DNA of 64,000 bases from the NCBI GenBank assembly GCA_023423335.1, contig JAFAFU010000049.1, forward strand, positions 42,716-106,715. Direction: 5' to 3'. Under the pieces are notes generated by a model. That model worked only from the letters and a program-made list of their open reading frames with translations. It was not told the DNA's origin and searched no databases. Source of the DNA: Bacillota bacterium (lineage in GTDB: Bacteria; Bacillota; Clostridia; Lachnospirales; Lachnospiraceae). Made by a program: the position numbers and the translations under genes. This document shows positions 38,953 to 47,984 of the stretch, piece after piece. Every line of letters starts with the position of its first letter. The stretch's first letter is position 1.

Positions 38953-41496
38953 TTAAGGATGTAAGCTTCTCTTCACCCATTTTACCGCTTCATACCATAG
39001 GGCAGACAGTGCCGACAACAGAACTGCAGAAAGTAATCTGCCTGGCGGCAATGGTTCCAGTGCCAGCAAGCCGGAGACAGGGGTGTAAAGTATCAGGCAT
39101 AATTCAGCTGCAATGATCAGGTTTAACAGCCAGATGCCCCGCTCTTTCCTTAGCTTTTGAATCGTATGAAGAATGGATTCCTTCTCCGAACAGTTTACCA
39201 GCACCAGAAAGCTGTTGGATAAAATCAATATACTAAAGCCAAAGGATCTGGCTGCGGCTGCAGGATATCCGAAGTTAAGAAACCCCAGATAAGTGAGAAA
39301 GCTGACACCAAAGATTACTAATCCCTGAAGCAGGCTTTTCATAAAAATCCTGGTTGTCATCAGCTTTTCTTCCGGCTTTTTTGGCGGCTGCTCCATGATG
39401 TTTTCCTCAGCCGGCTGCCGTTCCAGCGCTACGGAACAGGTCGGATCCATAACCAGTTCCATCAAAACGATATGCAGCGGAAGCAGCATAAGCGATTCCT
39501 TTGGAATACCCATAAGCGGTGCCGTAAGTGAAATCAATGCGATCGGCAGATGGATTGCTATAATATATCCGATGGTCTTCGTAATATTTTGATAAATACG
39601 CCTGCCATCCGCGACGGAATCCAGTATTGTCTGCAGATTATCATCCAGCAGGATCAGATCCGCGGCTTCCCTGGATACTTCGGAACCATGTTTTCCCATA
39701 GCTATACCGATATCCGCTATCTTCAGGGCGGTTGAATCATTCACCCCGTCTCCCGTCATGGCCGTAATCTCTCCGTTATCCTTCAAGGCCTTTACAATTC
39801 TCATCTTATGGAGCGGAAGAACTCTGGCAAAGACATTACAATGCTTAACAGTTTCCCGAAGTTCTCTGTCGCTTAAACCGGTAAGCTCATTCCCGGTAAT
39901 TATTCCTCCGCTCACCCGGATTCCTGCCTGCTTTGCTATGGTTCCCGCCGTCTTTGGGTGATCTCCCGTAATCATAATTATTCTTATTCCTGCCCTGTAA
40001 CAGGCAGCTGTCTGCAAGGCAATATTTTCCCTGGGCGGATCGTATAATCCGATCAGGCCTTTGAGAACCGGCCGGCAGGCCATCAGGCTTGCGGGTATTT
40101 TTTCACTCGCAGGAAACGCCATTTCCGCTACGGCTATTACACGAAGGCCTTCCTCCGACATCTTCTCCGCCTTGTTCTTTGCCTTTTCTTCCTGTTCCCG
40201 GGTCAGAACACACAGGGGAAGCACCGTCTCAAAGGAGCCCTTGATTGCTATGACGTTCTCTTTACCAAATTGCCACACCTGGCCCATCGCCTTAAGTTCA
40301 TTGGTAAAAGGGTATCCCCATAGGAACCGTCCCCTGTCGCTTGTAAGAATACAGGCTTTCACACATTCGGATTCTAATTTTCCTTTGATACATCTGACTC
40401 CGCAGTGGCGAAGCATTGCCTTTTCCATCGGATCATAGGTATCCTCCCTGCAGGCAAGGGCAACTGCCCGGCATAATCCGTTGCCTTCATGATCCGTATG
40501 CCAGAATTCCTTTACCTCCATTCGGTTATCCGTAATGGTTCCCGTCTTATCCACACACAGAACTGATACATAGCCCAGCGTCTCCACCGCAGACAATCTC
40601 CGTACCAGAGCATGCTTCTTTGCCAGTCTCAGGGCTCCCATAGATAAAAACACGGACTGGATCACCGGGAATTCCCCCGGTATCATCGATAAGGCCAGAA
40701 CCACTCCGGCCAGAAAGCTTTCAATTAATCTTTGCCTTAAAGGAATATCCTTCATATTAATATAGGTCACGATTCCGACCAACAAGAGAAAAACCAATGA
40801 AATTCTGGTGAATCCTCCTGCAAGCTTTCCCATCTTTTTTTGCAGCAGGCTTTCTTCCTCTCCGGCATTATCCAGCGCCTCTGCCAGTTGTCCGTATTCT
40901 GTACGGTTCCCCGTCTTTTCCACGATGACAGTACCATTTCCCAGTGTCACCAGACTGCCTGCATAGCAATAATCCTTGCGGTAAAATTCCTCCGCTTCCT
41001 CCCGTCCCTCCGCCAATGTGTGCTTCCAGACCCCCTCCGCTTCGCCGGTAAGGATACTCTCATCCACGCATAATCCATTGGAATAAATGATCCTTCCGTC
41101 GGCAGGAATTTTCACCCCCTCCGACACCAGCATAACATCTCCCGGAACCAGCTCAAAACTGTGGATATTCCTTTCCGTTCCGTTGCGGATCACCTTAACC
41201 ATCGGTGCGGACATCGTTTTAAGCTTCCTTAGGGTGTTGCCTGTTCTTATTTCCTGGAGTAAGTCAATTCCGATGACAAATAATACAAAGGCTAACATGA
41301 GAAGCCCTTCTGTTCTCTCTCCCAGAACAAAATAAATAACGGCAGCTCCGGCCAGCAAACCATAAATCGGTTCTGCCAGTATATGCACCAGTTTACCGGT
41401 GACTTTTCTCTTTCTTACAGAAATGATTTCATTTTTGCCGTATTGCAGCTGCAGTTCCTTTACCTCTCTATCGGTTAACCCATTCAGACGCGCCAT
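38953..41496 (-). CDS. P-type cation-transporting ATPase, P2-like
   Basis: The 847-residue membrane pump has an actuator loop with LTGEAEGVW, phosphorylation site DKTGTIT (Asp316), nucleotide domain, and hinge MTGDGVNDSTALKIADIGIAMG. Three groups of membrane helices are seen, with six helices at the end. The transmembrane M4 motif is IPGEFP rather than the PEGLP of calcium or Na/K pumps; it resembles the PEEFP subgroup. The ion is therefore uncertain, with calcium or another divalent cation most likely. It is transcribed alone, divergent from the HAD gene, with a structured leader at 41521-41611. Confidence 0.9.
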   Translation of the reverse strand: MARLNGLTDREVKELQLQYGKNEIISVRKRKVTGKLVHILAEPIYGLLAGAAVIYFVLGERTEGLLMLAFVLFVIGIDLLQEIRTGNTLRKLKTMSAPMVKVIRNGTERNIHSFELVPGDVMLVSEGVKIPADGRIIYSNGLCVDESILTGEAEGVWKHTLAEGREEAEEFYRKDYCYAGSLVTLGNGTVIVEKTGNRTEYGQLAEALDNAGEEESLLQKKMGKLAGGFTRISLVFLLLVGIVTYINMKDIPLRQRLIESFLAGVVLALSMIPGEFPVIQSVFLSMGALRLAKKHALVRRLSAVETLGYVSVLCVDKTGTITDNRMEVKEFWHTDHEGNGLCRAVALACREDTYDPMEKAMLRHCGVRCIKGKLESECVKACILTSDRGRFLWGYPFTNELKAMGQVWQFGKENVIAIKGSFETVLPLCVLTREQEEKAKNKAEKMSEEGLRVIAVAEMAFPASEKIPASLMACRPVLKGLIGLYDPPRENIALQTAACYRAGIRIIMITGDHPKTAGTIAKQAGIRVSGGIITGNELTGLSDRELRETVKHCNVFARVLPLHKMRIVKALKDNGEITAMTGDGVNDSTALKIADIGIAMGKHGSEVSREAADLILLDDNLQTILDSVADGRRIYQNITKTIGYIIAIHLPIALISLTAPLMGIPKESLMLLPLHIVLMELVMDPTCSVALERQPAEENIMEQPPKKPEEKLMTTRIFMKSLLQGLVIFGVSFLTYLGFLNFGYPAAAARSFGFSILILSNSFLVLVNCSEKESILHTIQKLRKERGIWLLNLIIAAELCLILYTPVSGLLALEPLPPGRLLSAVLLSALSALWYEAVKWVKRSLHP

Positions 41497-41520
41497 TTTC
41501 CCTCATTTCCGCGCTGCTAT

Positions 41521-41622
41521 GTGTTCCCGTTTACAGGCCCCGTTGGATCTATGGGCATAGAAAGGCCTGCGGGAACACGTATATCCGAATATACAACTGT
41601 CCCGCAGGCCTGTTTATTTTTA
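41521..41622. promoter_or_regulatory. Mutually exclusive hairpins in the ATPase/HAD divergent region
   Basis: Three segments can pair in two ways. GTGTTCCCG with CAGGCC (41521-41538) can pair with GGCCTGCGGGAACAC (41564-41578), and that same segment can pair with TCCCGCAGGCC (41600-41610). On the plus strand the second pairing is followed by TGTTTATTTTT, a terminator. On the minus strand the set lies just before the P-type ATPase start and could control its leader. I do not recognise a riboswitch class. Confidence 0.5.
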
Positions 41623-41771
41623 CCTGCTGCTGTCTCCCAGCCCGGCTGCACAGCCCACTGCCTTCAGGGTCCGCCGCCTGATCAGATTGTACTGTGGAGC
41701 GGCAGTTTCCTGCCTGCGCAGTGCAAAGTGATTCCTATACTTCATCATATGATGCCGGAGTGCTTCGGTGA

Positions 41772-41800
41772 TTGTCATTTTGCAAATTATCGTATATAAT
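41772..41800 (+). promoter_or_regulatory. Sigma-A promoter of the HAD phosphatase gene
   Basis: TTGTCA and TATAAT are separated by 17 bases, a near-ideal promoter. The HAD gene starts 78 bases downstream of the minus-10 element, so the hairpins at 41521-41622 lie outside its leader. Confidence 0.85.
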
Positions 41801-41877
41801 AATAACCATTGCAAATACCGGATATCTCAGCCTCTGAACAGGAAGCGGATTTAAGTTTCATACGAAAGGAATCTATC

Positions 41878-42699
41878 ATGAGTTATGAATTGATTTTTCT
41901 GGATGTGGACGGAACCTTAAAACAAGAGCCCTACGGAATTTCAGATAAAAATAAAGAAACCATCCTTACGGCCATGGAAGCCGGCAAGAAGATATCCATC
42001 GCCTCCGGCCGGAATAGAGACATGATATTAAGAACAGTGAAGGAATTACAATTAAATCGGAACGGTGAATCCTATACCATTGCGCTAAACGGCGCACATA
42101 TTATCGAAAATCATACTGGCAGGACGCTGCATACCGTACCCATACCGCTCCATCTGACTCGTTATCTTTTTGAAAAGTCCTATGAATATGAGATATCCAG
42201 TCATGTATATACGGAAAACTATGTATATTTCAATTACTTGGATTATCAATTTGAATGGTATCAGAAGGAAGGCTGTAACTGCCGGCTGATCAGGCTTGAG
42301 GACCCGGAGCTTGGCTTAGAAGAAATTCCTTTAAAATTCTTCTTGTTGTCCAAAGACCGGGAGAAGCTGAGGGCGTTCCGAATGGAGGCGGAGGAACTGA
42401 CCTCCGGAACTTTGAATGCTGAATTCTCCGGTATATATACCTTGGAATTCACCTCTGTCCATGCCAGTAAGGGCCTTGGTATGGAATATGTTTGCAAGCT
42501 CTTCGGCTACCCCCTTTCACAGGCCATTGCAGCCGGTGACGGTGAAAATGATATTTCCATGCTTCAAAAGGCAGGACTCGGAATAGCGATGAAGAACGCA
42601 CTGGAGAGTGTAAAAGCAGCCGCACACCTGACCTCGCAATACGCCTGCAAGGAAGATGGTGTATCCGAAATTATCAAAGAATACCTGCTTAGAGAATAA
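41878..42699 (+). CDS. Cof-type HAD-superfamily phosphatase
   Basis: The 273-residue enzyme begins IFLDVDGTLKQEPYGISDKN with the nucleophile Asp and ends with the class IIB HAD motif AIAAGDGENDISMLQKAGLGIAM. The middle is the Cof-type cap that selects the substrate, usually sugar phosphates or cofactors such as pyridoxal phosphate or FMN. The ATG at 41878 has AAAGGA upstream; an earlier ATG at 41809 lies right at the transcript start and was rejected. Confidence 0.93.
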   Translation: MSYELIFLDVDGTLKQEPYGISDKNKETILTAMEAGKKISIASGRNRDMILRTVKELQLNRNGESYTIALNGAHIIENHTGRTLHTVPIPLHLTRYLFEKSYEYEISSHVYTENYVYFNYLDYQFEWYQKEGCNCRLIRLEDPELGLEEIPLKFFLLSKDREKLRAFRMEAEELTSGTLNAEFSGIYTLEFTSVHASKGLGMEYVCKLFGYPLSQAIAAGDGENDISMLQKAGLGIAMKNALESVKAAAHLTSQYACKEDGVSEIIKEYLLRE

Positions 42700-42764
42700 T
42701 ACCCCATATATAATATTTCAGACTATTGGCAGCCTCCGGACCAGCCCAAAGAACAGCGGATGGA

Positions 42765-43649
42765 TTATGCACGGTTCTTCTTTATAAAGGATAGCTTTGT
42801 TTCCGATATGATAACTCCGAGGAATATCAGCACAAATCCGGTAAAAAGCTTCGCTGTGACCTGTTCCCGGTAAAAAATGACAGAGAATATGACGCCGAAT
42901 ACCGCTTCCAGGCTTAGAATTACTGCGGCCGGTGTCGGACTGGTATACTTCTGTCCGATGTTCTGAAGCAGAAGCGCCAATGCAGTAGCAACTACAGACA
43001 AATAGACAATTCCTGTAATTACACCGGCATCCATCGGTATGTTCACATCCTCAAACAGGAAGGTTACAATCCAGGAGAAAACAGCAGCATAGCCAAATTG
43101 CAGTATTGTAATTAATACCGGATCCCGGTCCCTTCCGAATTTCGAAACCGCCACCATATGAGCTGCATAAAAGAAGCCGCTGGCCAGCGTAAAAGCATCC
43201 CCATACCGGATTCGCAAGTCTCCGCTTAAAGACACCAGACCAATTCCCAGGATACTGACCAGTGCAGCCGAAATATTGTATTTGTCCGGCTTTGCGCGGT
43301 CCACTGCCCAATACAGGAAAGGAACTATGATACAATAAATTGCTGTCAGAAATGCATTTTTGCCCGGAGTCGTGCCGGTAATTCCAATCGTTTGCAAACT
43401 ATAGGCGATAAACAGAAAAAGACCAAGGAGACCGCCCTTCATAAGATATTGCCGGTTAATTGCCTTTAACTTACGATGGAACAGGATACATAGCAGCAGA
43501 CAGCCTGTGGTGAACCGTATTCCCAGCAGCATATGAGGTCCAATGACATCCACTGAATTTTTAACTATGAGGAAGGAGCTCCCCCAGATGAGAGAAGCCC
43601 CAAACAATGCAGATTTTGCAGTTATATTTCGTTTCATATTCTGATTCAT
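42765..43649 (-). CDS. EamA/DMT-superfamily transporter
   Basis: The 294-residue protein has ten predicted membrane helices in two EamA repeats: ALFGASLIWGSSFLIVKNSV at the start and TSPTPAAVILSLEAVFGVIF near 245, both typical of the family. Substrates are usually amino acids or other small metabolites. The start at the fourth ATG-frame codon (43649) has AAAGGA at 8 bases. It stands alone between convergent and co-directional neighbours. Confidence 0.9.
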   Translation of the reverse strand: MNQNMKRNITAKSALFGASLIWGSSFLIVKNSVDVIGPHMLLGIRFTTGCLLLCILFHRKLKAINRQYLMKGGLLGLFLFIAYSLQTIGITGTTPGKNAFLTAIYCIIVPFLYWAVDRAKPDKYNISAALVSILGIGLVSLSGDLRIRYGDAFTLASGFFYAAHMVAVSKFGRDRDPVLITILQFGYAAVFSWIVTFLFEDVNIPMDAGVITGIVYLSVVATALALLLQNIGQKYTSPTPAAVILSLEAVFGVIFSVIFYREQVTAKLFTGFVLIFLGVIISETKLSFIKKNRA

Positions 43650-43772
43650 GTAATCCATCCTTTGTATGTCGTTGCGAATCCTGAGCCCGCATAAATGTAA
43701 TTATAGCTTCCTGTCGGCGGGCTGTCAATGCAATATTCGATGCGGATGGTGCCTATCTGCTGCTTAAATCCC

Positions 43773-44534
43773 TTATCTGCGATAATGTCCTCTTCCCCTC
43801 CCCTGATATTTGGAATAATAATCATAGGAAGGTGCCGGCTCGCAATCACCGCAGGGTATACAGTTCGACTGCTGAAAGCACAGGAACCAATCAAGACAAT
43901 ATCTGTTTTCATGCGTACCTTCCGTTCTCTCTTTTGCTGCGCCGCAGGAGCCCGGCGGCGGAAGAATGACATCATCACAGGGCATCCAGTTTGCAGGTGT
44001 GGCAACCCCCTCACAATCTGCCTTCTGCAAGGCAATAATCATTCTTTTCAGTTCCTCCATATTTCGTCCCGTGCTTGCCGGATAATATAGAATTGCCCGG
44101 ATTCTCCCCTCCGGGTCTATGATAAACACTGCCCGAACCGTCTGGGTCGTGGACATTCCCGGATGGATCATGCCGTATCTGGACGCAATCTCCATCTTAA
44201 TATCTTCAATCAGCGGGAAGGTGATCTCCACATGCTTGATGTCCTTCCAAACCAGTTCCTGTATTTTTCTCAGCCATGCGATATGCGCATAGATGGTATC
44301 AATCGATAATCCGACCAGTTCCGTATTCAATTCCTTAAAATCCATTATCATGGATGCAAATGTCATAAATTCTGTCGTACATACCGGCGTAAAATCTCCC
44401 GGATGAGAGAAGAAAATTACCCATTTCCCGCAGTAATCTCCCGGAAAATCAATTTCTCCCTGGGTAGTCTTTGCATGGAAGGCGGGTGCCATATCCCCGA
44501 TGAGCGGCATACGGTTAGCTTGATATTCCTCCAT
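43773..44534 (-). CDS. Peroxiredoxin of the AhpC/Prx6 type with cysteine-rich tail
   Basis: The 253-residue enzyme reduces peroxides. The peroxidatic Cys52 lies in FSHPGDFTPVCTTEF. The Prx6-like middle (HPGMSTTQTVRAVFIIDPEG) and the late PANWMPCDDVILPPPGSC are conserved. The tail NRYCLDWFLC is common in clostridial members, but here it continues CFQQSNCIPCGDCEPAPS with four more cysteines and a Tyr/Gly/Arg-rich end. The start has GAGGG at 6 bases. Confidence 0.9.
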   Translation of the reverse strand: MEEYQANRMPLIGDMAPAFHAKTTQGEIDFPGDYCGKWVIFFSHPGDFTPVCTTEFMTFASMIMDFKELNTELVGLSIDTIYAHIAWLRKIQELVWKDIKHVEITFPLIEDIKMEIASRYGMIHPGMSTTQTVRAVFIIDPEGRIRAILYYPASTGRNMEELKRMIIALQKADCEGVATPANWMPCDDVILPPPGSCGAAKERTEGTHENRYCLDWFLCFQQSNCIPCGDCEPAPSYDYYSKYQGRGRGHYRR

Positions 44535-44812
44535 AACAGCCCTCTTTTCCAATACTCTATACATCAATCATATGAAATTCCGGGGCAAATGGTACTCCAA
44601 ATCACCGATTCAGCACAAGTAAGACTATTTCTGAATCCGACATTTTCTCTGTTCCCAGGATACAACCGCCGCTGTCGCTACAAAGCTGCCGTAGTAATCT
44701 TCCTTCTGCCGTCAGGCAGCGGGGAAAGCCCGGAAGAACTGTGAACATTCGCAACCTTCCCTTTGTGTTAGTTTGTGCAAGCGTGCTAACACACGCTTTG
44801 ATTACGCAGACA

Positions 44813-45589
44813 TTAGCCTCTATCCTCCAAAATCAGACCATCCGTAGAGATGGTAACCACCCTCCAGGGGATCAACTTACCGGAGTTAATCATAGCTGCC
44901 TTTACCGCATGAACAATACCGCCGCAGCAGGGGACCTCCATACGGATCACGGTCAGGCTGTTCAGATCATTGAGTGAAAGAATTTGTGTCAGCTTTCCTT
45001 CATAATCCGCATCATCCAGCTTTGGACAGCCGATTAATGTGATCTTACCCTTCATAAATTTATGGAAATCACCATAGGCATATGCCGTACAGTCTGCCGC
45101 AATTAAAAGATCCGCTCCGCTAAAATACGGTGCGTTAACCGGAACCAGCTGGATCTGCACCGGCCACTGCCTTAACTGGGACGGGATCGTAATATTCTTC
45201 TCCCCGTGATTTATATTAACCGACTTTTCTTCTGTCTCCTGGCGGCTGATGCTATGCATCCTGGAGCCGGGACAACCGCCGGAAGGAACGTGATGACCTG
45301 ACGCCTGCATAGGAGAAGCTTTTGCTGCCCTGGCTGCCTCTTCCTGCTCTTTCTTACGAATATTCTGTTTAACCTCTTCTTCATTGTATTCCAGCGCTTC
45401 TCTTTCAATAAAGGTAATTGCCCCGGTCGGACATACCGGCAGGCAATTTCCCAAGCCATCACAGTAATCATCTCTTAAAAGCTTTGCTTTTCCGTCTACC
45501 AAACCGATGGCGGACTCATGACAGGCATCCACGCACAAACCGCAGCCATCACATAATTCCTCATTAATCTGAATTATCTTTCTAATCAT
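44813..45589 (-). CDS. Two-[4Fe-4S] ferredoxin-domain protein
   Basis: The 258-residue protein has two cluster motifs in residues 12-60 (CDGCGLCVDACHESA and CDGLGNCLPVCPTGA). After a linker with a second cysteine patch (HHVPSGGCPGSRMHSISRQ), a C-terminal domain ends with VPCCGGIVHAVKAAM; this resembles the putative Fe-S/redox partners annotated as 4Fe-4S-binding proteins in many Clostridia. The linker is rich in Lys/Glu. It probably shuttles electrons, but partners are not visible. The start has GGAGG. Confidence 0.88.
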   Translation of the reverse strand: MIRKIIQINEELCDGCGLCVDACHESAIGLVDGKAKLLRDDYCDGLGNCLPVCPTGAITFIEREALEYNEEEVKQNIRKKEQEEAARAAKASPMQASGHHVPSGGCPGSRMHSISRQETEEKSVNINHGEKNITIPSQLRQWPVQIQLVPVNAPYFSGADLLIAADCTAYAYGDFHKFMKGKITLIGCPKLDDADYEGKLTQILSLNDLNSLTVIRMEVPCCGGIVHAVKAAMINSGKLIPWRVVTISTDGLILEDRG

Positions 45590-45734
45590 TCTATTATCCT
45601 CCTAAATTTCATTACTGTCGTTTTAAGTTGCCTCCATTATATCAGTTTAAAAGTTCTACGCATGTAGCCATAGCTACATTTGGATATCCTAACGACTGGC
45701 GTGGTCCAATTTCTTCGGGCATACTTCCACAGGA

Positions 45735-45766
45735 ACAGAGGGTTTTGCATACGCAAAACCCTCTGT
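45735..45766. terminator. Perfect hairpin between ABC operon and ferredoxin gene
   Basis: Fourteen base pairs (ACAGAGGGTTTTGC with GCAAAACCCTCTGT) enclose a four-base loop. No strong T-run follows on either strand, yet the place, after the last gene of the BMP/ABC operon, fits a transcript end or mRNA-stabilising hairpin. Confidence 0.65.
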
Positions 45767-45841
45767 CACCAAGTCTATCATCTGTCGTTTTATCTTATTA
45801 TTTCACATTCAATCTAAATCAGTTTCCTGTTACCAATCGGA

Positions 45842-46813
45842 CTATCTCATACCCTTATCATAGGGGATACCCTCTGCCTTCGGTGCCCGGGATTTTTTTG
45901 AGGTAAAGGCCAGGACTACCATGGTTGCAATATAAGGAAGCATTTTATAATAGGTCTGGTCAAGCTTTAAATTAGCCAGGAACGGAAATAAGGATACCGA
46001 ATATGCCAAGGTTCTAAGGAAGGCAAAAAACACGGCAGCAAACAGGATCCGTATGGGCTTCCACTGTCCAAAAATCATAACTGCCAGGGCCAGGAAACCG
46101 AAACCGGCAACACCAGTATGGCCATTGGCATTTCCGTTCATGACACCGACCGCGTAGAAGAAGCCTCCGATACCGCCCAGAATACCGGACAGGCAGACTC
46201 CGGCATAACGCATGCGATATACATTAATTCCTACTGAATCCGCAGCATGAGGATGCTCGCCGCAGGCCCGCAGATGAAGGCCGAAGCTGGTTTTATAATA
46301 TACAACGGTTACAATAACAAGTAATAATATTCCGATATAAACACTTAAATATGTCTTCTGGAACAATAGCTCACCCAGAACCGGTATCTTACTTAGGCCG
46401 GGGACTTCTTTGATATAAAAATAAGTATTCGTCGTAACGCCGTCGGAACCAAAAAACATCTTGGAAAACAATAACACGCCGGCAGGAACCAGCATATTTA
46501 AGGAGGTGCCGACAATTGTCTGGTCCGCCTTCATATTGATTGCAGCCAGGGACAATAATAAGGAGAATACAATTCCTGCAACCGCTGCTACTGCCATACC
46601 CATCAGCAAAATCACCTGAGAATTCAGCTGCAGGGAAGTCTTCTCAATATTATATACGAAGACACAGCCGATGAAGGCTCCAAACAGCATAATGCCCTCC
46701 AATGCAATGTTGATAACACCGCTTCGCTCGCTGAACATACCGCCAAGGGCCACTAAAAGTAAAGCGATCGCAACAGGAAGTGTATTTTGAATCAGATAAT
46801 ATAGATCACTCAT
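45842..46813 (-). CDS. BMP-type ABC transporter permease, second subunit
   Basis: The 323-residue permease has about nine membrane helices and the family motif GMFSERSGVINIALEGIMLFGAF near residues 25-48. It pairs with 46815-47984 to form the channel of a nucleoside importer. Its ATG follows the upstream gene's stop by one base. Confidence 0.93.
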   Translation of the reverse strand: MSDLYYLIQNTLPVAIALLLVALGGMFSERSGVINIALEGIMLFGAFIGCVFVYNIEKTSLQLNSQVILLMGMAVAAVAGIVFSLLLSLAAINMKADQTIVGTSLNMLVPAGVLLFSKMFFGSDGVTTNTYFYIKEVPGLSKIPVLGELLFQKTYLSVYIGILLLVIVTVVYYKTSFGLHLRACGEHPHAADSVGINVYRMRYAGVCLSGILGGIGGFFYAVGVMNGNANGHTGVAGFGFLALAVMIFGQWKPIRILFAAVFFAFLRTLAYSVSLFPFLANLKLDQTYYKMLPYIATMVVLAFTSKKSRAPKAEGIPYDKGMR

Positions 46814-46814
46814 G

Positions 46815-47984
46815 CTATTCTTCCTCCCTTTCTGCGTTATCCACTTGCTTGGCCCTGCCCCCGATATGCTTTCTGGTCCTTGCCAGAAAACCGGCGGCAG
46901 CCGTCTTCATCAGCATGGAAAAGGCCGAGAAGTAGATGATGACTGCAATTACGATATCAATAATCTCCGGTTTATAGCCATAAAGACTGGTCAGGGTACC
47001 GCCCCTCTGGATATGGGATATAAAGATTGCGGAGAAGATAATACCGAGGGGACTGGAATTTCCAAGCAGGGCTACGGCAATGCCGTTAAATCCGTTCGCT
47101 GCAATCACATTGATCGGCTCATAGGTCATGCTGCTTCCTTTGATCGCTGCCGGAGCCAGAATATAGAAGGCTCCGCCGAGACCGGCCAGCCCGCCTGCGA
47201 TTGCCATGGTTAAGACGATATTTCTGGAACCGTTCATTCCTGCATATCTGCTGGCATGCTTGTTAAAACCGGTAGCCTTAAGTTCATAGCCGAAGGTAGT
47301 TTTATGCAATACGATAAATAACAGAACAGCTAAAATAATTGCAATATATATGGATATATTGACATTGGAGCCCTTGACCCCTAAGGAGGGAAGCTGGGCA
47401 GAGGTCGGAAGATATGCCGTTCTGGTCATCATCGCCACATACATGGTTTTGTTCCCTCTGATCCACATATCCACCAGATACATACCGATATAGTTAAACA
47501 TAATGGAGGTAATAACCTCATTCACGTTCAGAAATGCTTTGAATATCCCCGGAATAATGCCCCACAGCATGCCGCCGATCATACCTGCCAGAACACAGGC
47601 AATCCAGTGAAGCTCAGGCGGCAGCTTCCACATGAAGCCGACATACATCGCAAAGAACATCCCCATTGTATACTGGCCTGAGGCACCGATATTGAACAAT
47701 CCCATCTTAAAGGCAAAACCGACGGCAAGACCGGTCATCATGATCGGTGTGGCAAAGTAGAACACATCACCAAGCTTGGAAAATCCCCCGGTAAGAACGG
47801 TGCGAAACCCGATCCCGGCCTTCTCTGACCCAGCGATGATCATAACGATAAAACCAAGGATCAGACCGAGGATAATTGCCAGCAGTGCGGATGTAAATGC
47901 GGAAAAGCCTTTGGTCTTAACCAGCCCCAGATAATTATATTTTAGTACTGCTTTTATTAACCTTTTGATTTTATACATCCCCAT
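46815..47984 (-). CDS. BMP-type ABC transporter permease, first subunit
   Basis: The 389-residue permease has eight to ten helices. Marks of the family are FKMGLFNIGASGQYTMGMF near residue 92 and NGFNGIAVALLGNSSPLG near 300. The start overlaps the ATPase gene by 14 bases, so the subunits are translationally coupled. The tail after residue 360 is charged and cytoplasmic. Confidence 0.93.
   Translation of the reverse strand: MGMYKIKRLIKAVLKYNYLGLVKTKGFSAFTSALLAIILGLILGFIVMIIAGSEKAGIGFRTVLTGGFSKLGDVFYFATPIMMTGLAVGFAFKMGLFNIGASGQYTMGMFFAMYVGFMWKLPPELHWIACVLAGMIGGMLWGIIPGIFKAFLNVNEVITSIMFNYIGMYLVDMWIRGNKTMYVAMMTRTAYLPTSAQLPSLGVKGSNVNISIYIAIILAVLLFIVLHKTTFGYELKATGFNKHASRYAGMNGSRNIVLTMAIAGGLAGLGGAFYILAPAAIKGSSMTYEPINVIAANGFNGIAVALLGNSSPLGIIFSAIFISHIQRGGTLTSLYGYKPEIIDIVIAVIIYFSAFSMLMKTAAAGFLARTRKHIGGRAKQVDNAEREEE

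Noticed and set aside
43646..44035. 129-codon frame overlapping the peroxiredoxin tail
   Set aside because: The peroxiredoxin frame carries the family end CLDWFLC across the same bases; the other frame has no known domain, though its part MKTDIVLIGSC looks protein-like.
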